DNA from: Methylocella tundrae
GTDB lineage: Bacteria; Pseudomonadota; Alphaproteobacteria; Rhizobiales; Beijerinckiaceae
Direction of reading: 5' to 3'
NCBI RefSeq assembly: GCF_901905185.1
Contig: NZ_CABFMQ020000076.1
Coordinates: 124,001-188,000, forward strand
DNA length: 64,000 nt
This document shows positions 52,225-62,072 of the stretch, one piece after another. The number at the start of each line of letters is the position of its first letter. Within the stretch, counting starts at the first letter, position 1. The notes under the pieces are model-generated. The model had not been told where the DNA came from and made no database searches. It saw only the letters and a program-made list of their open reading frames with translations. The position numbers were made by a program, and so were the translations under genes.

Positions 52225-55200
52225 CTAGATTCCAACCGTCGCGAGAAGCGCCTGACCCTGCTCCAATTTCATTTCTTCGATGGCGCGGCGATATTCCACC
52301 GGCATCACTTTGCGGAATTTGTTTTTGTACTCGTCCCAATGGTCGAGGATCAGCTTGGCCCGCTCCGAACCGGTGTTGGCGGCATGTTGCGAGATCAGCT
52401 GATGGAGACGCTCGGCGTCATAGCGGGTCATGTCGCTCATCACGTCGACGCGGCCGTGGGCGTCGAGATCACCGCCCTGGTGATAGCTGTTTTGCATCAC
52501 TTCTTCTTCATCGGCGACAGGCTGCAGTTCGACCATTGCAAGATTGCAGCGCTCGGCGAATGTGCCTTCCTCGTCGAGCACATAGGCGATGCCGCCCGAC
52601 ATGCCGGCCGCGAAATTGCGTCCCGTCTGGCCGATGACGACGACAATGCCGCCCGTCATATATTCGCAGCCGTGATCGCCGACGCCCTCGACAACCGCCA
52701 CCGCGCCGGAATTGCGCACAGCGAAGCGCTCGCCCGCGACGCCGCTGAAATAGCTCTCTCCCGCGATTGCGCCATAGAGGGCGGTGTTGCCGACGATGAT
52801 GGCATCCGTCGCAGCGATGCGTGAACCCGCCGGCGGACGAATGACGATCCGGCCGCCGGACAATCCCTTGCCGACATAGTCGTTCGCCTGACCTTCGAGT
52901 TCAAGCGTGACGCCCGCCGCCAGCCAGGCGCCGAAGCTTTGTCCCGCGGTTCCCTTGGCGAGGATATGGATCGTGTCGCGCGGCAGCCCCGCATGGCCGT
53001 ATCGCTTCGCGATCTCGCCCGACAACATGCCGCCGGTGGTGCGGTCGGTGTTGTGGATCGGCGTTTCGATGACGACTTTCGCGCGCGTCTCGAGGGCGGG
53101 CCTTGCCTGCTCGATCAGTTTACGGTCGAGCACCCTGTCGAGCCCGTGGTTCTGCGCGATCGAATGATAGATCGTCTGGTTTGGCGCCGGCTGCGGCTTG
53201 TGGAAGAGCTTCGAGAAATCGAGCCCGCGCGCCTTCCAGTGGGCGATCGCCTTTTGCCTGTCGAGCATTTGCATCTGGCCGATCATCTCATCGAAGCTGC
53301 GATAGCCCATCTGCGCCATCAATCCGCGCACTTCCTCGGCGACGAAGAAGAAGAAATTGATGACATGTTCGGGCAGGCCGACGAAGCGCCTGCGCAGCAC
53401 CGGATCCTGCGTCGCGACGCCGACCGGGCAGGTGTTCAGATGGCATTTGCGCATCATGATGCAGCCGGCGGCGATGAGCGGCGCGGTGGCGAAGCCGAAT
53501 TCATCGGCGCCGAGCAGAGCGCCGATGATGACGTCCCGGCCGGTGCGCAGGCCCCCGTCGACCTGCACCGCAATGCGCGAGCGCAGCCGGTTGAGGACGA
53601 GCGTCTGCTGCGTTTCGGCGAGGCCGATCTCCCACGGGCTGCCGGCGTGTTTGATCGAGGTCAGGGGCGAGGCGCCCGTGCCGCCCTCGAAGCCGGAGAT
53701 TGTGACATGATCCGCCCGCGCCTTCGAGACGCCGGCGGCGACCGTGCCGACGCCGACCTCCGATACGAGCTTGACCGAGACGAGCGCCTGCGGATTGACG
53801 TTTTTCAGATCCGAGATGAGCTGCGCCAGATCCTCGATCGAATAGATGTCGTGATGGGGCGGCGGCGAAATCAGTCCGACGCCCTGCGTAGAATGGCGCA
53901 CCTTGGCGATCACCGCGTCGACCTTGTGGCCGGGCAATTGTCCGCCTTCGCCGGGTTTTGCGCCCTGCGCCATCTTGATCTGAATCATGTCGGCGTTGAT
54001 GAGATATTCGGTGGTGACGCCGAACCGTCCGGAGGCCACCTGCTTGATGGCGGAGCGCATGGAATCGCCATTGGGCAGCGGCTTGTAGCGATCGGATTCC
54101 TCGCCGCCCTCGCCGGTGTTCGACTTGCCGCCGATGCGGTTCATGGCGATCGCCAGCGTGGTGTGAGCCTCGCGCGAAATCGAGCCATAGGACATGGCGC
54201 CGGTGGCGAAGCGCCGCACGATCGTCGCGGCGGATTCGACCTCCTCGATCGGTACGGGCGAGCGGCCGTCTTCCTCCGCCGATTTGATGCGGAACAAAGA
54301 CCGGATGGTCAGAGGCTGTTCGCTCTCGTCGTTCAGAAGCGCGGCATAGGCTTTGTATGTCTCGGGGTTGTTGCCGCGCACAGCGTGTTGCAGCAGCGTC
54401 ACCGATTGCGGCGACCAGGAATGCGCCTCGCCGCGAATGCGGTAGGCGTAATCGCCGCCGACGCTCAGCGCGTTGCGATAGACGGGCGAATCGCCGAACG
54501 CATCCTTGTGCCGGCGCACCGTTTCCTGTGCGATTTCGGCGAGGCCGACGCCGCCGATCTGCGTCGCCGTGCCGGTGAAGTATTTCGCAACGAAATCATC
54601 GGCGAGGCCGACCGCGTCGAAGATCTGCGCGCCGCAATAGGACTGGTAGGTCGAAATGCCCATCTTCGACATGACTTTGAGCAAGCCCTTGTCGATCGAT
54701 TTGATGAAGCGCTTGCACGCCTCATAACCATCGACTTCCTCCGGGAACTCGTCCGCCATGGCGGCGATCGTCTCGAAGGCGAGATAGGGATTGATCGCCT
54801 CCGCGCCATAGCCTGCGAGCAGCGCGAAATGATGCACCTCTCGCGCTTCGCCTGTCTCGACGACGAGGCCGACCGAGGTGCGAAGTCCCTTGCGAATCAG
54901 ATGATGATGCACGGCGGCGGTCGCGAGCAGAGCCGGGATCGGAATGCGGTCGGGGCCGGCCAGGCGATCGGACAGAATGATGATGTTGAAGCCGCTTTTC
55001 ACCGCCTGATCGGCGCGATCGCCAAGGCGCGCCAGAGCTTCGCCCATGCCATCGGCGCCCGCTTCCGCCTTATAGGTGATGTCCAGCGTCTTGGTGTCGA
55101 AGGCTTCCTCCAAATGGCCGATCGAGCGGATCTTCTCGAGATCGCTGTTGGTCAGAATCGGCTGGCGGACTTCGAGCCGCTTCAGCTTCGAATTGCCCTC

Positions 55201-56955
55201 ATGATCCAGAATGTTCGGCCGCGGCCCGATGAAGGAGACGAGGCTCATGACCAGCTCCTCGCGGATCGGATCGATCGGCGGGTTGGTCACCTGGGCAAAA
55301 TTCTGCTTGAAATAGGTGTAGAGCGGCTTTGAGGCTGAAGACAGCGCCGAGATCGGCGTGTCCGTCCCCATCGAACCTACGGCCTCCTGGCCGGTCGCCG
55401 CCATCGGCGCCATCAGGATTGCGAGATCCTCCTGCGTGTAGCCGAACGCCTGCTGACGGTCGAGCAAAGACACGTCGGTGCGGGTCGAGCGCGGCTCGAC
55501 ATGGGCGAGGTCTTCGAGGAAGATCTGCGTATTCTTCAGCCATTCGGCATAAGGATGCGACGTCGCAAGCGCATTTTTCATCTCGTCATCGGAGATGATG
55601 CGGCCCTGCTCGAGATCGACGAGCAGCATCTTGCCGGGCTGCAGGCGCCATTTGGCGATGATGCGCTCTTCCGGGATCGGCAGCACGCCGACTTCCGAGG
55701 CGAGCACCACCAGCCCGTCGTCGGTGACGATGTAGCGCGCCGGCCGCAGGCCGTTGCGATCGAGCGTCGCGCCGATCTGCCGCCCGTCCGTGAAGGCGAC
55801 GGCGGCGGGGCCGTCCCACGGCTCCATCATGGTGGCGTGATATTCGTAAAAGGCGCGCCGCGCCTCGTTCATCAGAGGATTGCCGGTCCAGGCTTCCGGA
55901 ATCAGCATCATCATCGCATGGGCGAGCGAATAGCCCCCCTGCACGAGGAATTCGAGCGCATTATCGAAACAGGCCGTATCGGACTGGCCCTCATAGGAAA
56001 TCGGCCAGAGCTTTGAAATGTCATTGCCGAATAGGCCGGACGCGACCGAGGCCTGGCGCGCGGCCATCCAGTTGACGTTGCCGCGCAGGGTGTTGATCTC
56101 GCCATTGTGGGCGACCATCCGGTAGGGATGCGACAGCGACCAGGTCGGGAAGGTGTTGGTCGAAAAGCGCTGATGCACCAATGCGAGCGCCGAGACGAAG
56201 CTCGGGTCGGCGAGATCCTTGTAATAATGGCCGAGCTGTCCGGCCAGCAGCAATCCCTTATAGACTACGGTCCGCGACGACAGTGAAACCGGATAAAAGC
56301 CCGAGACTCGCGGGTCGCCGAGCTCATGCACGGTATTGGAGATGACTTTGCGCAGGATGAAAAGCCGCCTCTCGAAGGCTGTCTGGTCTTCGACGTGAGG
56401 GCCCCGCTGGATGAAGATCTGCCGGCTCACCGGCTCGGTCGGCTTGACGCTCTCGCCGAGGTCCGAAGAATCGATTGGCGTGTCGCGCCAGCCGAGAAAA
56501 ATCTGGCCCTCATCGGCGATCACTTTCTCGATGATGGTCTCGACGATTTTGCGCCCTTCGGGATCGCGCGGAAGAAATAGCGCGCCGATGGCGTATTCGC
56601 CGGGCGCGGGCAGTTCGAACCCGAGCTCGCGCGCTTTCCCCGCGAAGAATTCGTGCGGAATCTGCACCAGCATGCCGCAGCCGTCGCCGGCCTTGGGGTC
56701 GGCCCCGACCGCGCCGCGATGATCGATGTTGAGCAGGATCTGAAGTCCCATCTCAATGATCTCGTGCGACTTCCGGTTATTCATATTCGCGACGAAACCA
56801 ACGCCGCAGGCGTCGTGCTCTCGCATGGGCGAATAAAGACCTTGCTCTGGCGGCAGTCCCGGATCGCGCGCGCTCAAGGCCACAGCGCTCGTAGCAAGGC
56901 CGCTCGACGCGAGAGAGGAGTGACGGGAGGCGGCCGGGTCAATGGAATCGGTCAT
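52225..56955 (-). CDS. gltB: Glutamate synthase large subunit (GltB)
   Basis: A 1576-aa alpha subunit converting glutamine and 2-oxoglutarate to two glutamates. After a propeptide of about 49 residues, the glutaminase nucleophile is Cys50 in EHDACGVGF. The FMN-binding synthase domain includes [18 protein letters not shown] [3Fe-4S] cluster is bound by [12 protein letters not shown]. The C-terminal GXGXG beta-helix domain is intact. GAGAGG lies 6 nt before the ATG. With gltD it forms the GOGAT arm of ammonium assimilation. Confidence 0.98.
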   Translation of the reverse strand: MTDSIDPAASRHSSLASSGLATSAVALSARDPGLPPEQGLYSPMREHDACGVGFVANMNNRKSHEIIEMGLQILLNIDHRGAVGADPKAGDGCGMLVQIPHEFFAGKARELGFELPAPGEYAIGALFLPRDPEGRKIVETIIEKVIADEGQIFLGWRDTPIDSSDLGESVKPTEPVSRQIFIQRGPHVEDQTAFERRLFILRKVISNTVHELGDPRVSGFYPVSLSSRTVVYKGLLLAGQLGHYYKDLADPSFVSALALVHQRFSTNTFPTWSLSHPYRMVAHNGEINTLRGNVNWMAARQASVASGLFGNDISKLWPISYEGQSDTACFDNALEFLVQGGYSLAHAMMMLIPEAWTGNPLMNEARRAFYEYHATMMEPWDGPAAVAFTDGRQIGATLDRNGLRPARYIVTDDGLVVLASEVGVLPIPEERIIAKWRLQPGKMLLVDLEQGRIISDDEMKNALATSHPYAEWLKNTQIFLEDLAHVEPRSTRTDVSLLDRQQAFGYTQEDLAILMAPMAATGQEAVGSMGTDTPISALSSASKPLYTYFKQNFAQVTNPPIDPIREELVMSLVSFIGPRPNILDHEGNSKLKRLEVRQPILTNSDLEKIRSIGHLEEAFDTKTLDITYKAEAGADGMGEALARLGDRADQAVKSGFNIIILSDRLAGPDRIPIPALLATAAVHHHLIRKGLRTSVGLVVETGEAREVHHFALLAGYGAEAINPYLAFETIAAMADEFPEEVDGYEACKRFIKSIDKGLLKVMSKMGISTYQSYCGAQIFDAVGLADDFVAKYFTGTATQIGGVGLAEIAQETVRRHKDAFGDSPVYRNALSVGGDYAYRIRGEAHSWSPQSVTLLQHAVRGNNPETYKAYAALLNDESEQPLTIRSLFRIKSAEEDGRSPVPIEEVESAATIVRRFATGAMSYGSISREAHTTLAIAMNRIGGKSNTGEGGEESDRYKPLPNGDSMRSAIKQVASGRFGVTTEYLINADMIQIKMAQGAKPGEGGQLPGHKVDAVIAKVRHSTQGVGLISPPPHHDIYSIEDLAQLISDLKNVNPQALVSVKLVSEVGVGTVAAGVSKARADHVTISGFEGGTGASPLTSIKHAGSPWEIGLAETQQTLVLNRLRSRIAVQVDGGLRTGRDVIIGALLGADEFGFATAPLIAAGCIMMRKCHLNTCPVGVATQDPVLRRRFVGLPEHVINFFFFVAEEVRGLMAQMGYRSFDEMIGQMQMLDRQKAIAHWKARGLDFSKLFHKPQPAPNQTIYHSIAQNHGLDRVLDRKLIEQARPALETRAKVVIETPIHNTDRTTGGMLSGEIAKRYGHAGLPRDTIHILAKGTAGQSFGAWLAAGVTLELEGQANDYVGKGLSGGRIVIRPPAGSRIAATDAIIVGNTALYGAIAGESYFSGVAGERFAVRNSGAVAVVEGVGDHGCEYMTGGIVVVIGQTGRNFAAGMSGGIAYVLDEEGTFAERCNLAMVELQPVADEEEVMQNSYHQGGDLDAHGRVDVMSDMTRYDAERLHQLISQHAANTGSERAKLILDHWDEYKNKFRKVMPVEYRRAIEEMKLEQGQALLATVGI

Positions 56956-57560
56956 ATCTTACCTCTCTCAGGAATTGGGAAGCGCGCGCCGACAGCCGCC
57001 TTCGCGAAGCGGGCCGGCGTCGGCGAAACAGCGAGCAGCCGGTTGAACTGTCAGCGCGCAGCATCGCTTCGGCATTGGATCGCCCTCGGTCATGGTCTCT
57101 TTGGCGCGCATGGTTCCTCTCGCGCGGTCTTTCGCCGCTGTCGCATCGCCCGCGGACGATAGCCCTTATTATTTCGACCCTCAACGAGCGTGCGTCCGCG
57201 ACAAGACCGGAAGCAGGCGAGAAGAATGCTCAGCCTGCGCCGAGCCGCCAGACGGAGATGTTTCCATGGAGAACATGGCCAGGCCGGCGCGCCGCGGATA
57301 GCGGAAACACGTCAGTATCACTGTCCTATCCGGAATGGGAAAATAGGTCATTTGATCGGCGTTAACAAGAGGGCTGCGCCGCGATGGGCGTCATTTCCTC
57401 GTATGGCGGCGCAATAGAGTTTGATTTTCTCAAATCCTTGCCAATCTTAGCAATTTGGATGCCATGACTTGCGCCCGCGACGCCGCGCCAGCTTGACCGA
57501 TAACCGCTGCCGCGTTCTGCTGCTGATCGGCGAGCCGTCTTGCCAGAATTATGAGGCCCA
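56956..57560. other. Intergenic region gltB / threonine aldolase
   Basis: This 605-bp divergent gap is the longest in the window. It must contain the gltB promoter. Three short frames (57092-57301, 57190-57417, 57362-57580) show no signal peptide, motif or family likeness. I see no tRNA, riboswitch or strong palindrome. Confidence 0.5.
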
Positions 57561-58610
57561 ATGGATTTTACGAGCGACAATGCCGCCGGGGTCAGTCAGC
57601 CGATCTTCAACGCGATGATGGCGACGAATCAGGGGGCCTCTCCCGCTTATGGCGCGGATCCGTTCACGGCCAAAGCCGTCGCCCTCCTGAGCGCCATCTT
57701 CGAAACCGATGTCGCCGTCTTTCTCGTTGCGACCGGCACAGCCGCGAACGCGCTCGCGCTCGGCGCTCTTTGCCCGCCCTGGGGAGCCGTCTTCTGTCAC
57801 GAGACGGCGCATGTCATGGAGGATGAATGCGGCGCGCCGGAAATGTTCACGGGAGGCGCGAAGCTGATCGGCGTCAAGGGACGCGCGGGCAAGATCGCGG
57901 CGAAGGATCTCGCGGCGGCTCTCAAAGCCTTTCCGCGCGGACTCGTGAAACAGGTCCAGCCCGCGGCTTTGTCGCTGTCTCAGGCGACAGAGTGCGGCGC
58001 CGTCTATAGCTGCGCCGAGCTGGCCGAGCTTTCGGCGATCGCGCATGCAGCCGGCCTTGGCGTGCACATGGATGGCGCGCGTTTCGCCAACGCATTGACG
58101 ACTCTTGACTGCGCGCCTGCTGAAATGAGCTGGAAAGCCGGGATCGACGTGCTTTCCTTCGGGGCGACGAAGAACGGCGCGCTGGCCTGCGAGGCGGTGC
58201 TCGTTTTCGATCCAGCCAAGGCGCACACGCTGCCCTTTCAGCGTAAACGGAGCGGCCATACGGTCTCGAAGGGGCGTTTTCTCGGCGCGCAGATGGCGGC
58301 TTATCTCGAGGATGGCCATTGGCTCGTCAACGCCCGCACAGCCAATGAGCATGCGGCCCGTCTGGCGGCGGGTCTCGCCAGGGCGCCAGGCGCGCGACTG
58401 CCCTGGCCGAGGCAGGCGAATGAGGTCTTTGCATTTCTGCCGGGGAAGACCGACGCGGCCCTGCGAGCGGCGGGCGTTCGCTATTATGACTGGACCATGC
58501 GCGATTTCGGCGAGCAGCGCGCGGAAGATGAAGTCTTCGTCCGGCTGGTGACGTCCTTTGCAACCTCGGCGTCGGATGTCGAAAAGCTGATCGCACTCGC
58601 AGGAGGCTGA
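57561..58610 (+). CDS. Low-specificity L-threonine aldolase (beta-eliminating lyase family)
   Basis: A 349-aa PLP enzyme of fold type I, cleaving L-threonine or allo-threonine to glycine and acetaldehyde. The PLP lysine is K204 in SFGATKNGAL. D171 in HMDGARFANAL contacts the pyridine nitrogen. The N-terminal FTSDNAAGVSQPIF is characteristic. No glycine-pathway gene adjoins it, and it appears to stand alone. Confidence 0.93.
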   Translation: MDFTSDNAAGVSQPIFNAMMATNQGASPAYGADPFTAKAVALLSAIFETDVAVFLVATGTAANALALGALCPPWGAVFCHETAHVMEDECGAPEMFTGGAKLIGVKGRAGKIAAKDLAAALKAFPRGLVKQVQPAALSLSQATECGAVYSCAELAELSAIAHAAGLGVHMDGARFANALTTLDCAPAEMSWKAGIDVLSFGATKNGALACEAVLVFDPAKAHTLPFQRKRSGHTVSKGRFLGAQMAAYLEDGHWLVNARTANEHAARLAAGLARAPGARLPWPRQANEVFAFLPGKTDAALRAAGVRYYDWTMRDFGEQRAEDEVFVRLVTSFATSASDVEKLIALAGG

Positions 58611-58621
58611 GCTTTGAATCG

Positions 58622-58649
58622 AAAAAAAGGCGCCTCGAATGAGGCGCCT
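58622..58649 (-). terminator. Intrinsic terminator of hsp20
   Basis: Read on the minus strand, AGGCGCCTC and GAGGCGCCT (58628-58649) form a perfect 9-bp stem with a 4-nt loop, followed directly by seven T residues (58622-58628 as A on plus). It lies about 110 bp past the hsp20 stop and 12 bp beyond the convergent aldolase gene. Confidence 0.85.
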
Positions 58650-58757
58650 CGAATCGCTCCCGGCGGGAACTCTTCTTTCGGAACAGAGAGCTGATCCAAG
58701 TTCGGTTCGGCTGAACTCAATCATCCTCCGGCCCGATTGATTCCAATCTTGCGGAAA

Positions 58758-59237
58758 TCAGGCGGCTTGCTGTGCTGAGACGATCTGAGGGCCGGCTTCC
58801 GCCTTGGCCGCGCCGATCGGGATTTGACGCGGTTTGCGCGCTTCCGGAACTTCCCGCAGCAGATCGATGTGAAGCAGGCCGTTTTCGAGGCTGGCGTTGG
58901 TTACGTGAACATGCTCCGCGAGCTGGAACCGGCGCTCGAAGGAGCGGGACGCAATGCCGCGATAGAGCACCTCGGCCTTGGGAGCTTCCCCTTCAGCCTG
59001 CGCGCCACGCGCGCCGCGAACGCTCAGAGTATTATCCCGGGTCTCGACCGAGAGATCCTTTTCGGCAAAGCCCGCGACGGCGATGGAAATCCGATACGAA
59101 TCTTCGCCCGTGCGTTCGATGTCATAGGGCGGGTAGCTCGGCGCGGCGTCATAGCCGGCGGCTTGGTCGATCATGTTGAACAGGCGGTCGAAACCAATCG
59201 TCGAGCGATAAAGGGGAGAAAGATCAAACTGGCGCAT
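58758..59237 (-). CDS. Small heat shock protein, Hsp20 family
   Basis: A 159-aa alpha-crystallin-domain chaperone, close to rhizobial class A sHsps. The N-terminal RQFDLSPLYRSTIGFDRLF is typical. The alpha-crystallin core begins at YPPYDIERTGEDSYRISIAV, and ASLENGLLHIDLLREVPE is the conserved C-terminal strand. An IPI-like anchor (QIPIGAA) is present. The ATG at 59237 lies 8 nt after AAGGAGG; the ATG two codons earlier abuts that site. The leader looks like a ROSE-type RNA thermometer. Confidence 0.95.
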   Translation of the reverse strand: MRQFDLSPLYRSTIGFDRLFNMIDQAAGYDAAPSYPPYDIERTGEDSYRISIAVAGFAEKDLSVETRDNTLSVRGARGAQAEGEAPKAEVLYRGIASRSFERRFQLAEHVHVTNASLENGLLHIDLLREVPEARKPRQIPIGAAKAEAGPQIVSAQQAA

Positions 59238-59340
59238 CTGCATATCCTCCTTGAATTGAAGCGACACGTTCTTAAGGCGGCCATCGTGGAGTCTCTTGCT
59301 CCGAACCTGGCCGGCTTTGCGCGTCCGTAAGCGGCCCGCG
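59238..59340 (-). promoter_or_regulatory. Candidate ROSE-like RNA thermometer in the hsp20 leader
   Basis: In the hsp20 5' leader, TCGCT (59264-59260, minus strand) precedes the AAGGAGG ribosome site (59251-59246 plus one base). It can pair with AGGA leaving a bulged G, exactly the U(U/C)GCU-AGGA arrangement of ROSE elements. CTT/AAG extends the stem around a 6-nt loop. An upstream hairpin (GGAG/CTCC within flanking GGCC arms) completes a structured leader. Melting at heat-shock temperature would free the site. Confidence 0.55.
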
Positions 59341-59566
59341 CAAAAATGATGTAAGAAATGGGCTGCCCGTTGCAAGAGGGACGAAGCCTTGCTTCAAAAA
59401 TTGGCGAGGAGCGCGCGCTCACCGAAGCCGGATTGCGTTGGCGCGCCAACTCAATCTTGCCTGGGACTCTTTGATTTCGCATTATTTTCATTCGCGGAAC
59501 CGGCATCAGCTTTTCGGAAATGATGCCTGGCTTCAGCCAATTGCGAAGATTGACACGGATTGGACG
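59341..59566. other. Remaining intergenic region hsp20 / hydrolase
   Basis: This is the rest of the divergent gap beyond the thermometer-like leader. The hydrolase frame is open back to 59438, but the conserved part begins at 59567. No other signal is evident, and no heat-shock sigma-32 promoter could be assigned with confidence. Confidence 0.4.
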
Positions 59567-60565
59567 ATGAACCTTTGCATCACCGAGGCGAACCCCATCC
59601 CGCCTGGCGCCGTCGTGTCCCGGATCCGGACGAAGGACGGCATCGCTCTGCGCGTCGCGCGGTGGAGTTGCGGCGAGACTTGCGCCGGCACCGTGACGAT
59701 CCTTCCCGGCCGGGCCGAATTCATCGAAAAATATGCTGAGGTCGTCGCGGAATTGCTTGCCCGGAACTTCGACGTCGTCGTCATGGACTGGCGCGGGCAA
59801 GGCGGCTCGGATCGCCTGACTTCGCACCCCGCGAAGGGCCATGTCGGGCATTTTTCCGCTTATCAACGTGATCTCGAAGCCTTGCGTGGCGAAATCCTCG
59901 AACCGTTCGGACGGCTGCCGTTTTTTGCGCTCGGCCATTCGATGGCCGGCGCCATTCTGCTCGATCAGGCGCGCGCCGGGCGCTCGGCCTTCGAGCGCAT
60001 TGTGCTCACCGCTCCGATGATCGATCTGTATCAGCTTCGCTTCGCCCGCCTTGCGCATAGTCTTGCGCGCGGCCTTGCCGGGCTCGGCCTTGGTCGCGCT
60101 TTCGCGCCGGGGGCGGGCGGCGCAACGCCGTATCTGGCGCGATCCTTTAACGGAAACGTCCTGACCTCGGACCATCTTCGCTTCGGCCGTGTCGCATCGG
60201 TCGTCGCGGCCTGGCCGGAGATTGCAATTGGCGCCCCGACGATCGGTTGGGCCAATGCGGCGTTCCGCCTGATGGGGCGTTTCAGGGACGCGGAATATCC
60301 CCGCCGGGTTTTGACGCCGGTCCTCATCATCGGCGCCGGCGCCGACGCCGTTGTCGACACGCGGGCGACGGAAGCATTCGCCTGCCGGTTGAAGGCCGGC
60401 CGCTGCATTACGCTGCGCCACGCGCAACACGAGATCATGCTCGAAAGGGAAGCCATACGCGAACAGTTCTGGGCGGCGTTCGACGCCTTCGTTCCGGGTT
60501 CGCTCAAAGGCGTCGATCCCTTTGCGACAAGTCTCGCATCAGCGTCGGCGCGCGACGACGCATGA
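59567..60565 (+). CDS. Alpha/beta hydrolase, lysophospholipase/monoacylglycerol-lipase-like
   Basis: A 332-aa serine hydrolase of the Hydrolase_4 group. The nucleophile is S125 in ALGHSMAG. MDWRGQGGSDR is the conserved oxyanion-side loop. The acid is likely in IIGAGADAVVD and the base His in RHAQHEIM. No signal peptide is present, so it is probably cytoplasmic. The ATG at 59567 is preferred; 43 further codons upstream are open but not family-like. Its natural substrate is unknown. Confidence 0.85.
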   Translation: MNLCITEANPIPPGAVVSRIRTKDGIALRVARWSCGETCAGTVTILPGRAEFIEKYAEVVAELLARNFDVVVMDWRGQGGSDRLTSHPAKGHVGHFSAYQRDLEALRGEILEPFGRLPFFALGHSMAGAILLDQARAGRSAFERIVLTAPMIDLYQLRFARLAHSLARGLAGLGLGRAFAPGAGGATPYLARSFNGNVLTSDHLRFGRVASVVAAWPEIAIGAPTIGWANAAFRLMGRFRDAEYPRRVLTPVLIIGAGADAVVDTRATEAFACRLKAGRCITLRHAQHEIMLEREAIREQFWAAFDAFVPGSLKGVDPFATSLASASARDDA

Positions 60566-60659
60566 GGCTAAGACGCGGCCGAGGAGAAAATTCGATGGTT
60601 TCGCGTCGCCGTGATGGGACCTGCGCCGTCCTGGTCGCCGGGGCCCGGCGCGCTGGAGG

Positions 60660-61208
60660 ATGAGCGTGGAGCAGCTACGAAACTATGTCGCCGAAAGGAC
60701 CCTGAAGGATGGAACGATGGTCGCCGTCCGGGCGGTCCGCCCTGACGACGGGCCTAAAATTCACAAGGCATTCAAGGGTCTTAGTCCAGATACAGTCTAT
60801 AGCCGGTTCTTCGGGCACAAGAGCGACGTCAGCGACGCCGAACTCTCTCATATAACCGGGGTCGACTTTGATCGCGATGTGGCTTTGCTGGTCACGATCG
60901 GCAAAGGCGAAGACGAGATGGTTATCGGCGGAGCGAGTTACTTCGCGATCGATCCGGCCCATCCGCTGAATAGCGCCGACCTCGCCTTTACGGTAGAAGA
61001 GGAATATCAGGGGCTTGGCGTCGCGAGCGACCTCTTGCGGCGGCTCATTGAGATTGCGCGGCAAAAAGGCGTCGCGCGACTGGAAGCCGATGTGCTGGCT
61101 GACAACCAGCCGATGCTCGCCGTCTTCCGCCATGCCGACGCGCCGGTCAGGCTGCGTCGCGAAGACGACATCATTCATGTGACGCTCGCCTTAGATGCGA
61201 CGAAATGA
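60660..61208 (+). CDS. GNAT-family acetyltransferase
   Basis: A 182-aa acetyltransferase resembling the C-terminal domain of Pat-type protein lysine acetyltransferases. It has VRAVRPDDGPKIHKAFKGLS and SRFFGHKSDVSD at the start, then an acetyl-CoA loop in EEEYQGLGVASDLLRRLIEIA. The ATG at 60660 directly abuts GGAGG, so GTG at 60666, 6 nt away, may be the true start. It lies 94 bp downstream of the hydrolase on the same strand. Confidence 0.82.
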   Translation: MSVEQLRNYVAERTLKDGTMVAVRAVRPDDGPKIHKAFKGLSPDTVYSRFFGHKSDVSDAELSHITGVDFDRDVALLVTIGKGEDEMVIGGASYFAIDPAHPLNSADLAFTVEEEYQGLGVASDLLRRLIEIARQKGVARLEADVLADNQPMLAVFRHADAPVRLRREDDIIHVTLALDATK

Positions 61209-61291
61209 CCGCGTTTTTCACGCCTCAAAGCGCGCGTCCGGCAAGCTAACAGCGGCCACTAGGACCGCTGCGATTTCATCATGGTGACTGG

Positions 61292-61912
61292 TCAGAGAAC
61301 GACGACCGGAGCGCCGACTTTGACGCGCTCGTAAAGGTCGACGACGTCGTCGTTGAGCAGCCGGATGCAGCCCGACGAGACAGCCTGGCCGATCGTATCG
61401 GGCTCGTTGGTGCCGTGGATGCGATACATCGTGTCGCCGTGGCCATTATAAAGATACATCGCCCGCGCGCCGAGGGGATTGTCGATGCCGCCAACCATCG
61501 TTCTCGGCAGCTCGGGGCGGCGCTTCAGCATGGCGGCGGGCGGCGTCCACGTCGGCCATTCAGCGCGGCGTCCGATATAGGCGCGTCCTTGCCAGCCAAA
61601 GCCATCGCGGCCGACGCCGACGTCATAGCGCATCGCCTGACCGCCTTCGAGCGAGAGATAAAGATACCGATTCTTGGTGTCGATCGTGATCGTGCCGGGC
61701 TTTTCCTCGGTTGGATCCGGCACCAGCGCGCGCGTCGGGGCGACCTCGCGGTTGAGCTCGGTTGGAAGACTGGCTTGCTGCGTCTGCGCCCCTGGTTGGC
61801 CCTGTCCCCGAACGAGGCTGGAGGAAGACCCAGAGTCGAAAGCCTGCGCGCCCGTCGCCATCAGCACGGCGGCCGCGGCGGCGGAAAAAAGAACGTTCTT
61901 TATCATGACCAT
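61292..61912 (-). CDS. L,D-transpeptidase (YkuD)
   Basis: A periplasmic enzyme of about 206 aa with a signal peptide ending at TGAQA. A Ser/Gln-rich spacer leads to a YkuD domain (GTITIDTKNRYLYLSLEGG) with the catalytic HGTNEPDTIGQAVSSGCIRL. It is closely related to the 49729-50511 product over the domain but lacks the long Pro/Tyr-rich tract. The start is uncertain between ATGs at 61912 and 61906. Confidence 0.93.
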   Translation of the reverse strand: MVMIKNVLFSAAAAAVLMATGAQAFDSGSSSSLVRGQGQPGAQTQQASLPTELNREVAPTRALVPDPTEEKPGTITIDTKNRYLYLSLEGGQAMRYDVGVGRDGFGWQGRAYIGRRAEWPTWTPPAAMLKRRPELPRTMVGGIDNPLGARAMYLYNGHGDTMYRIHGTNEPDTIGQAVSSGCIRLLNDDVVDLYERVKVGAPVVVL

Positions 61913-62072
61913 TGCCAAAAACCCCCGTCCAACAGCATCGAGGACATAAGACTGCCAACCCAACGCCCAAGCTGTGCGGTTTGTTCCAGATCAATGGCAA
62001 AGATTTCGCATTCTGGCCATCAAATCGACGTCGTTTCGACGAATGCGGCGACATTCGCGCCGCCGATTTGGG

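Noticed and set aside
52939..55332. 797-codon plus-strand frame opposite gltB
   Set aside because: It is a shadow of gltB with biased composition and no recognisable domain.
57362..57580. 72-codon minus-strand frame upstream of the aldolase
   Set aside because: It overlaps the aldolase start and has no recognisable feature.
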